A stretch of DNA of 64,000 nt. Source: UBA1876 sp003446665. Its GTDB lineage: Bacteria > Synergistota > Synergistia > Synergistales > Thermovirgaceae. The notes under the pieces are model-generated. The model did no database searches and was not told the DNA's origin. It saw only the letters and a program-made list of their open reading frames with translations. Of the stretch, positions 58,173-64,000 are shown piece by piece. The stretch lies in NCBI GenBank assembly GCA_040616305.1, contig CP159918.1, positions 992,001 through 1,056,000 on the forward strand, written 5' to 3'. How positions within the stretch are numbered: the first letter of the stretch is position 1; every line of letters begins with the position of its first letter. Made by a program: the position numbers and the translations under genes.

Positions 58173-60146
58173 TCATACACTACGTTCTTTTTGCAGGTCT
58201 TCGTCTATCACCCTGAGTATTTCACCCACGCTCATTGCCGAAAGTGCGTCTCCGTGAGCGCAATATGGCATGCTACCGTCGAAATTCTGGGCGATTCCGC
58301 CGAGGCATCCGTGGCGGATGTGCGCCTTAAAAGGTCTGACGAAACACCATGCCAGATCCTGCCGGTCCGGATTGAATTTGAGAAAGGCCGTTATGAACTG
58401 GCCCAAAAGCCACGGCCACGCCATTCCCCTGAATCGTGCCTTTTCCCTCTGATCGATTCTGCCTTCGCACCTTCCCTTGTACTTGTCATGTCGGGCATCC
58501 AGAGTTCTCAGGCCGTAGGTCGTATAAAGTTCTCTCCAGCATGTTTCTGTAATGGATCTCCCCAGTTCAGGATCGAGGGGGCTTACTGGGAGCGAGACGG
58601 CAAGTATCTGGTTGCATCGCAAGGCATCATCCACGTTTTCACCGTCGACCCAGTCTTTGAGATAGCCTTTATCGGACCAAAAAACTTTAACGAAAGATTC
58701 TCTGACGGATTCGGCCAGATCTCCGAAGGTCTTTTGCGCATCCGCGTCACCGAGTAATTCGGAAAAATGTTCCATTTTTCGCAGTGCATAGTACCATAGA
58801 GAATTGACTTCCACGAGCTTGCCCTTGCGACTTACCACTGGCTTACCGTTTACGGAACCATTCATCCAGTGTCTTTGAGGGTTATCCGATGAAACCGAAA
58901 GAAGTCCATCGGTGTCGCAACACAGATCCAGCTCGGGTACAGGTTTCATGTACCTTTCGACAAGTGCCTTTAGGTCCTGCCACCATCTTTCGACGAGTTC
59001 AATGCTTTCGGCAGCCTCAGCCACCTTGTCGACGGCGTAAATGAACCAAAGTCCACAATCCACGGCGGTTGTACTGCATTTACCCGTCGCAGGGTCTATT
59101 TCCGAAGGCATTATTCCGTTATTGCATTTTGATCTTTCCAACCAGTTTTCGAGGATTCTCACAGCCGTTTCGATCTTTCCCGAAGTTATCGAAAGGCCCG
59201 GAAGGGAGACAAAGGTGTCCCTGGCGGATTCCCTTGCAGAAGGGTATCCTGTCAGTATGGCAGGTTTACCTTCTGTATCCTTTGCAAAACAATGCATTGC
59301 ACTTTGGAGAAGTTCCGACGTGAATTGAGCCTTCTCGACGATACGGGAATCATGGGTCCTGTTTTTGATCCACTGGATCGTCTCTCTTCCCATTCTTTCG
59401 AGAGCATCAGGTTCCATTGTGACGGGATCAGAGCCTGCAACCAGGTATACAATGTCACCTTCTGACATGTCTAAAGCAAGTACACCGGGAGACCATAGAT
59501 CTTCCAGCCTGTCCTGCTGCCCGCATTCGTCTTGCGCATAAAAAACGTTTTCAAACCAGAGAGGTTTATACTCCCATTCACCGTGGGTCCCATAAATATG
59601 GCTCTGAAAGCCGTTCCCGTTCACAGACATTACCCTGTCTCTGATTTCAGCCTGAAATGCGTCGCCGAGAGTATCCTTCCTGTTGACAGTAGACACACCC
59701 CGATGGGCGCAAAGGGGACGTATTTCGATCTGCACCGATTCCGGACTCGCGAGAAGCTCGTATCTTATGACCGTACTCTGCGAGTCACGCGGCATAAAGA
59801 CCGTTTTTTTCAGCAAAGTGCTGTGGATGACAAATAACGTACTGGGAAGAGGATATGACTCGTATTCTTGTATATACCGGAATCCGTCTGGATACACCAC
59901 ATCTTTATATTGATTGGTCGAGAGTTGGTATTTCTTGCCTCGCGTGAAAAGCGTTTCCTCGACCTTACTTACAAGAACAGTCGAGAGGGCCGACCGGTCT
60001 TTTCTCACAACCAACAAACCGTGTTCTCTTCTCGTGTTGGCGCCCACTACGGTTGAGAAACCGTAACCGCCTTGACCGTTTGAGACGAGAAACTCCCGGC
60101 CGGCACCTTTTTCGAAGGTGTTCACGTCCGCTTTGCCAAGGTACAT
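58173..60146 (-). CDS. amylo-alpha-1,6-glucosidase (glycogen debranching type, GH133-like)
   Basis: A 657-residue protein resembling archaeal-type glycogen debranching enzymes: an N-terminal beta-domain (FLVSNGQGGYGFSTVVGANTRREHG near residue 20-45, split here for brevity) and a C-terminal (alpha/alpha)6 barrel with TFVSLPGL, DCGLWFIYAVDK, NSLWYYAL and FRGMAWPWLLG. Such enzymes remove alpha-1,6 glucose branches from glycogen-like glucan. The ATG at 60146, 9 bases after AGAGGGGG, is preferred to earlier frames. It lies between whiA and gap, so glucan use and lower glycolysis may be cotranscribed. Confidence 0.82.
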   Translation of the reverse strand: MYLGKADVNTFEKGAGREFLVSNGQGGYGFSTVVGANTRREHGLLVVRKDRSALSTVLVSKVEETLFTRGKKYQLSTNQYKDVVYPDGFRYIQEYESYPLPSTLFVIHSTLLKKTVFMPRDSQSTVIRYELLASPESVQIEIRPLCAHRGVSTVNRKDTLGDAFQAEIRDRVMSVNGNGFQSHIYGTHGEWEYKPLWFENVFYAQDECGQQDRLEDLWSPGVLALDMSEGDIVYLVAGSDPVTMEPDALERMGRETIQWIKNRTHDSRIVEKAQFTSELLQSAMHCFAKDTEGKPAILTGYPSARESARDTFVSLPGLSITSGKIETAVRILENWLERSKCNNGIMPSEIDPATGKCSTTAVDCGLWFIYAVDKVAEAAESIELVERWWQDLKALVERYMKPVPELDLCCDTDGLLSVSSDNPQRHWMNGSVNGKPVVSRKGKLVEVNSLWYYALRKMEHFSELLGDADAQKTFGDLAESVRESFVKVFWSDKGYLKDWVDGENVDDALRCNQILAVSLPVSPLDPELGRSITETCWRELYTTYGLRTLDARHDKYKGRCEGRIDQREKARFRGMAWPWLLGQFITAFLKFNPDRQDLAWCFVRPFKAHIRHGCLGGIAQNFDGSMPYCAHGDALSAMSVGEILRVIDEDLQKERSV

Positions 60147-60175
60147 CGCAATCATCCCCCTCTGCCGTTGTCGTT

Positions 60176-61063
60176 TTATTGGCACGACTCTTCGGCAATT
60201 TGTTTCATTCTCTTCCATCTGTATTCTATCGTACTTTTGCTTACAGGTTTTTGCAAAAGCTCCCCGAGTTCCTTCAAAGTAGCCGTTGGATTTTCTATTC
60301 TGGTTTCCGCAAGATTACGGTATTCAGGTGGTAGCTGCTGTAACCTGCCTGTCTCCAGCAGTTTAAGGGCAACCGCACGCTGCGTTCGAGCTGCATCGAG
60401 GGTTTTTTTGATGTTGGCGGCATCGCAGTTCACAAGTCGGTTCGCCCTGTCTCGTACCGATCTCAGCAAGGCTTTTTCCTCAAGCTCAAGAGATGTCCTA
60501 AAAAGATTTATCGCCGTCAGGGTAGTGACTATCCCTTCTTGGTCCCGTATGGTCAATTCGCGTAGTCCCTTTCTTTGCCTTAGTCGCAAGGGAACCCCGT
60601 GGCGCCTGAGTATCGATGCAGCCTTGTCCATTGCCCCTGTTTCATGATCTTTCGTATTTCTGAAGACCAGATAATAGCCTGAACGAGGGAGGTACAAGGA
60701 GGCGCAGGCTCCGAAAAAACCCCTGAGCCATGCTTGCTCCGTTGTCGTGGACGCAGGAGATTTTAAAGACTGAAGCACGTAATCATAGACGGAGAAAGGG
60801 AGCTTGAGGATTATCTTGCCGTGGAAGGACTTCGGAATGCGAAGAACCGACGAAAAAGGGACCTCACCCGCCCATTCCGAAAAATTCCAAATTTTGCGGA
60901 GACGCTTGAAGACATGTAACCTGCTGTTTGAGCATATCATTTCGTCTTTTCCGGCTTTTTGGGACATTCCGCAGACAATGCCCGAAATTTCCACGGATTC
61001 GTGCCCGAAAGGCGGCTCTCCTTCGGTCCACTCATCCCATAGCAGGCTTGTAAGGCGTTCCAT
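60176..61063 (-). CDS. whiA: WhiA-family DNA-binding protein
   Basis: A 295-residue protein with a LAGLIDADG-like domain (about residues 90-185, WLRGFFGACASLYLPRSGYY) and a C-terminal helix-turn-helix (NPTATLKELGELLQKPVSKST near 260-280). WhiA is a transcription/division regulator first known in Streptomyces, present in Gram-positive and a few other phyla. It overlaps yvcK by 3 bases, keeping the rapZ-yvcK-whiA order of Firmicutes and Actinobacteria. Confidence 0.9.
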   Translation of the reverse strand: MERLTSLLWDEWTEGEPPFGHESVEISGIVCGMSQKAGKDEMICSNSRLHVFKRLRKIWNFSEWAGEVPFSSVLRIPKSFHGKIILKLPFSVYDYVLQSLKSPASTTTEQAWLRGFFGACASLYLPRSGYYLVFRNTKDHETGAMDKAASILRRHGVPLRLRQRKGLRELTIRDQEGIVTTLTAINLFRTSLELEEKALLRSVRDRANRLVNCDAANIKKTLDAARTQRAVALKLLETGRLQQLPPEYRNLAETRIENPTATLKELGELLQKPVSKSTIEYRWKRMKQIAEESCQ

Positions 61064-62199
61064 CAGAGGTTTTCCCTGACCTCCCTTACTATTTTTATTA
61101 TTGTTTCGGCAAGTTTCTGTGTATTGTGCCTGATGGTTCCCGTCATCGTGATGTTGAGGAAATCTCCCTTCAGGATTTTACAGCCAGCTTGGTTTAGCGT
61201 TTCTTCCTGTTTTTCGTCCAAGAGCAATGCATCCGCTCCACTTAACCTGTATGGTTTCAGATATTTATCGGGCACCTTGCCTGTATTGATAATCACATAG
61301 TCGGGATAGTCTCCAAGCCCTCGGCGGACCCATTCGACGTGGTCGAGGATATTCATGCCCGTGGTCTCACCAGGCTGGGTCATAAGGTTGGCTATGTATA
61401 CCTTTGGAGCCGGTATTTTTAAAAGTTTTTCCGAAACCTCTTTGATCAGGAGGTTAGGCAGTATGCTTGTAAAGAGGCTTCCAGGGCCCAGGACCACCAC
61501 GTCGGCCACATCGAGAGAGGCAATCACATCCGGAACGGGTCGGGCGTCCTTTGGTTCTATCCAGACTGATTCGAGTTTGAACCCCTTGTCCGCGATTTCC
61601 AGTTCTCCCCTGATGATTGCTCCATCACTTGTTTGGCCGGCGATTATGATTGCCTCGGTCGTTACGGGCAGTACTCGTCCACGAATGGCGAGCAGGTTGT
61701 TCAGTTCCTCTACTGCAAGACGGAAATCACCGGTCAGTTCTGTAGTGGCCAGGAGTATGAGGTTGCCGAGGTTATGGCCGGCGAGTTGTCCCCTGTCGAA
61801 GCGAAAATTGAGTATGCTGTTGAGCGAACTGTCGTGTTCAGCTAGTGAAACCAGGCAGTTTCTGATGTCTCCCGGAGGCAACACTCCCCATTCGTTCCTC
61901 AGGCGCCCCGAACTGCCGCCTTCGTCGGTAACTGTAACTACGGCTGTAATATTCCGTGTATAAGATTTCAATCCCGCGAGCAAAGTGGAAAGTCCAGTTC
62001 CTCCGCCGATGGTCACTATTTCAGGTCCTTGGGTCAGACGATATTGAACCGCCTTTAACATGATGTTTTTGGTTCGCTGGTCTTTTTTTTGCTTTTTGGA
62101 GAGCATTTCTTCCTGATCTTGTCGTAAAAACAGAAAGAGAATGAAGACTATTGCTCCCCCTGAAAGCAATCCCAGAGTAAAAGCGGGTAACCAGTTCAT
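61063..62199 (-). CDS. yvcK: YvcK/GlmR-family uridine diphosphate-sugar-binding protein
   Basis: A 378-residue member of the YvcK (CofD-like) family. An N-terminal membrane helix (about residues 6-26) is followed by GGGTGLSTLLAGLK near residue 64, VTVTDEGGSSGRLR, and ANLMTQPGETTGM near 290. In Bacillus it binds UDP-GlcNAc and steers carbon to peptidoglycan. The membrane anchor is not present in Bacillus YvcK and is notable. The ATG overlaps the rapZ stop by one base. Confidence 0.92.
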   Translation of the reverse strand: MNWLPAFTLGLLSGGAIVFILFLFLRQDQEEMLSKKQKKDQRTKNIMLKAVQYRLTQGPEIVTIGGGTGLSTLLAGLKSYTRNITAVVTVTDEGGSSGRLRNEWGVLPPGDIRNCLVSLAEHDSSLNSILNFRFDRGQLAGHNLGNLILLATTELTGDFRLAVEELNNLLAIRGRVLPVTTEAIIIAGQTSDGAIIRGELEIADKGFKLESVWIEPKDARPVPDVIASLDVADVVVLGPGSLFTSILPNLLIKEVSEKLLKIPAPKVYIANLMTQPGETTGMNILDHVEWVRRGLGDYPDYVIINTGKVPDKYLKPYRLSGADALLLDEKQEETLNQAGCKILKGDFLNITMTGTIRHNTQKLAETIIKIVREVRENL

Positions 62200-63089
62200 T
62201 ATGTCCCCACCTGCTCCTTGTCGATATCGCGATGACGGACCATGCATTTTCCTGAAGTGAAATCTCTTGCGATTTTTTCCACGATAACTACAGATCGGTG
62301 GCGTCCGCCGGTACACCCTATCGCTATATGCATTTGATGTTTGCCGGTGTTGACATAAAGTGGAAAGGCGAATTCCAGCAAGTTAAGTAGCTTTGCGATA
62401 AATTCTTCCGTTTCGGCAAAACTTTCCATGTAAGTCTGCACTTTTTCGGATTTTCCTGAAAGCGGTTTGAGTTCCGGAACGTAATAGGGGTTTGGCAGAA
62501 ACCGTACGTCGAAGACGTAGTCGCTGTCCTGTGGTATTCCGTATTTGAAACCGAAGGATGTAAAAAGGACGATCGGGATGACAGGAGAAACATCCAGCTC
62601 ACAGCCGAGTTTTTCCCTCAAGCCTGCGAGGTCCGTATTGGATGTGTCTATGATACTGTCAGCCCATTCAAGAATCGGTGATAATTCCACCCTTTCGATG
62701 CCTATGGCTTCAATAATGGATATGTCGAAAGCCAACGGGTGTCTCCGCCTGGTCTTTTCGAAACGCTGCAAAAGTACCTTCTCCGATGCATCCAGAAACA
62801 GTACAGTCACGGAGACGCCCTTTTTTCTCAGCATCTCAATGACCGAAAACAGGTCTTTCAACAAGCGGTCGCCGCGAACGTCGACAACGGCGGCTACTCC
62901 ATTTTGGACGGCCCCCTCGTGACGCGAGAGTACCGAGAGCAATTGAGGTAAAAGCGCGGGTGGAATGTTGTCTATGGCATACAATCCCCTGTCTTCGAGC
63001 ATGTGTAGCGCCGTCGATTTTCCTCCACCGGACATGCCTGTTATTATTACGCAACGACTAACCCTTTGCCCAACTGCCAGGGAGTCCAT
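62199..63089 (-). CDS. rapZ: RNase adapter protein RapZ (YvcJ family nucleotide-binding protein)
   Basis: A 296-residue P-loop protein, Walker A GMSGGGKS at 18-25, the DNIPP segment and the C-terminal GCTGGRHRSV motif. In enterobacteria RapZ targets sRNA GlmZ; in Firmicutes its relative YvcJ is less understood. The ATG at 63089 is 14 bases after the moaB-like stop and gives the usual N terminus; an upstream Met at 63152 lies within that gene. It leads rapZ-yvcK-whiA. Confidence 0.92.
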   Translation of the reverse strand: MDSLAVGQRVSRCVIITGMSGGGKSTALHMLEDRGLYAIDNIPPALLPQLLSVLSRHEGAVQNGVAAVVDVRGDRLLKDLFSVIEMLRKKGVSVTVLFLDASEKVLLQRFEKTRRRHPLAFDISIIEAIGIERVELSPILEWADSIIDTSNTDLAGLREKLGCELDVSPVIPIVLFTSFGFKYGIPQDSDYVFDVRFLPNPYYVPELKPLSGKSEKVQTYMESFAETEEFIAKLLNLLEFAFPLYVNTGKHQMHIAIGCTGGRHRSVVIVEKIARDFTSGKCMVRHRDIDKEQVGT

Positions 63090-63102
63090 CCTTTCATCGG
63101 GA

Positions 63103-63930
63103 TTAATGCCCACCACATTCTCCACCTCTTCCGGAAGCCGTCTCAATGGCATGCCTGAGTACAGGAGCCACGGATTCAAAGCATTGAAGCGCCCCTTTTC
63201 TGCTTCCGGGAAGAGCTATTATCAAGGTTTGGCCGACCAGTTTCGCCACTGACCTGGAGAGTATGGAACGTAGGGTGAAAGCAGAGGTCTTCCATCGCAT
63301 ATATTCGGAAAGGCCCGGTACGTCCTTCCCGGGGAGGCCTGAGATGGCCTCCGGAGTGACGTCTCGGTTCGATAGTCCAGTGCCGCCCGTGGTAAGCACG
63401 AGGTCCAACGGAGTTTCTCCAATTGTCCATCTGTTTAACACGGCCGAGATATCCGATATATCGTCGGGTACGATTGCCCTTTCGACAGGGATTCCACCGA
63501 TATTTTTCAAGGCCTCCGCCAGAGCGGGTCCGGAAGTGTCATCTCTTTCTTTCCTGCTTCCCTTGTCACTGACCGTAAGTATCCCTGCTTTTAATGGTTC
63601 CCAGAATTCTACGGTACCTGATACGACCGCGAAGCCGGGTTTTATGACCTCACACAGTGTTTTCCCTTCCTCGTCAAGGTTGCATTCAAGAAGTGCGCCA
63701 TCCTCGTGAATCAGGAGAAAACCATGATCGGGCAAGGGGAAGAGGCCTGCCGAAAGGCAGACCACGAAAACACCTTCGACGCAACCTTTGTCTTCTCCCG
63801 GGGGAGTTAACAATATATCTTTATTAAGTCCGTTTACGCATGTGCGTCCTGTTGAATCGGTATGGAAGAAGGATAAGGGCAAACTGTTCTTTTTGCCGCT
63901 TTCGGAAAGGCATAGTATTCTGCTTTTCAT
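63103..63930 (-). CDS. moaB: MoaB/Mog-family molybdopterin protein with N-terminal extension
   Basis: Residues 113-275 are a MoaB/Mog domain of molybdenum-cofactor synthesis (MPT adenylylation): LTVSDKGSRKERDDTSGP, TTGGTGLSNRDVTPEA and ALPGSRKGA. Residues 1-112 have no clear family: a basic start, then a CVEGVFVVCL hydrophobic part and LLIHEDGALLE; a much diverged MOSC-type sulfur-transfer domain is possible but not shown. The start has GGAGGT upstream and overlaps the moaC stop in ATGA. The gene sits at the head of the rapZ run, with moaC upstream. Confidence 0.8.
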   Translation of the reverse strand: MKSRILCLSESGKKNSLPLSFFHTDSTGRTCVNGLNKDILLTPPGEDKGCVEGVFVVCLSAGLFPLPDHGFLLIHEDGALLECNLDEEGKTLCEVIKPGFAVVSGTVEFWEPLKAGILTVSDKGSRKERDDTSGPALAEALKNIGGIPVERAIVPDDISDISAVLNRWTIGETPLDLVLTTGGTGLSNRDVTPEAISGLPGKDVPGLSEYMRWKTSAFTLRSILSRSVAKLVGQTLIIALPGSRKGALQCFESVAPVLRHAIETASGRGGECGGH

Positions 63931-64000
63931 TTTGTGACCTCCGCCAAGTATTCCCCGGATTTGCCGCCTCTTTTCTCGAGCAGCCTTATATTTTTTATCT
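63927..64000 (-). CDS. moaC: 3' end of a moaC-like gene
   Basis: Only the last 24 codons are in the window, cut by the window end. They read IKNIRLLEKRGGKSGEYLAE near the end, with the KRGGKSG ending typical of MoaC, the cyclic pyranopterin monophosphate synthase. The TGA stop overlaps the moaB-like ATG (ATGA), implying one molybdenum-cofactor transcript. Identification rests on this short end and the neighbour. Confidence 0.65.
   Translation of the reverse strand, partial: IKNIRLLEKRGGKSGEYLAEVTK

Noticed and set aside
63090..63179. Longer N terminus for rapZ
   Set aside because: Would overlap the preceding gene, and RapZ proteins begin shortly before the P-loop, as with the start at 63089.
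1..64000. CRISPR arrays, insertion sequences, prophage genes, rRNA or tRNA genes
   Set aside because: No regularly spaced repeats, no transposase or integrase motifs, and no tRNA cloverleaf pattern seen by reading the gaps; genes are continuous housekeeping or metabolic ones.

Overview
The window is one uninterrupted block of bacterial chromosome, about 50% GC by eye and roughly 97% coding. I see no insertion sequences, prophage genes, CRISPR arrays, rRNA or tRNA genes. The gene set suggests a fermentative, amino-acid-using bacterium of the Synergistota or a close relative. The pointers are arginine deiminase plus ornithine carbamoyltransferase, histidine ammonia-lyase, a B12-dependent mutase subunit with MeaB, a pyruvoyl arginine decarboxylase, the Prp/L27 processing pair shared with Firmicutes and Fusobacteria, and a WhiA-YvcK-RapZ cluster. 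A GnnA-like oxidoreductase hints at an outer membrane. The taxonomic call is an inference from gene content and was not tested by any search.

Layout. 1-4784: 3' end of valS, then folC, pgeF and a Gfo/Idh/MocA oxidoreductase, closed by a strong terminator. 4987-18715: a long plus-strand run with a small membrane protein, the B12-binding mutase subunit and meaB, a fused rpiB-upp gene, wecA/wecB and murA, hisC, an unusual P-loop NTPase joined to an Asp23-like domain, uracil-DNA glycosylase, and a lipid/isoprenoid/envelope block (uppS-cdsA-dxr-rseP-ispG). 18779-21532: a self-contained polyamine operon (pdaD-speE-speB-speD) with a near-consensus promoter and its own terminator. 21573-24110: the arginine deiminase operon (arcA-argF-zinc ribbon) behind a 10-bp inverted repeat. 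24235-26442 (minus): nikR and a radical SAM protein with a helix-hairpin-helix tail. 26530-32992: nadE, yebC, ruvC-ruvA-ruvB, a DUF2905-like protein, a SpoIID-like protein and queA. 32993-36036: a winged-helix regulator divergent from an AmmeMemoRadiSam pair. 36111-43313: hutH, mltG, tldD, ftsK and a thiamine pyrophosphokinase. 43297-43491 (minus): rpmB. 43621-50057: xseB-ispA-dxs-tlyA-nadK-recN. 50214-54928: rplU-prp-rpmA, then obgE-nadD-LCP-rsfS. 55076-64000 (minus): moaC(partial)-moaB-rapZ-yvcK-whiA-debranching enzyme-gap-pgk-tpiA.

How the parts fit. Arginine can go two ways here: deimination by ArcA and OTC (energy and ammonia), or decarboxylation by PdaD to agmatine and then spermidine through SpeB, SpeD and SpeE. 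Isoprenoid genes (dxs, dxr, ispG, ispA, uppS) supply undecaprenyl carrier for MurA-dependent peptidoglycan and for the WecA/WecB/LCP glycopolymer set; MltG and the SpoIID-like protein would act on glycan strands. Lower glycolysis (gap, pgk, tpiA) shares a strand and likely an operon with a glycogen-debranching-type enzyme and the WhiA/YvcK/RapZ regulatory trio. Many genes overlap by 1-26 bases, and TTG or GTG starts with a good ribosome binding site are frequent.

Most of the window is housekeeping. The parts most worth a second look are the RpiB-Upp fusion, the P-loop/Asp23 fusion, the arcA inverted repeat, the Memo-AMMECR1 fusion with its divergent regulator and palindromes, the insert in the SpoIID-like protein, and the uncharacterised N-terminal half of the MoaB-like protein. 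I found no clear evidence of a wholly new multi-gene system.
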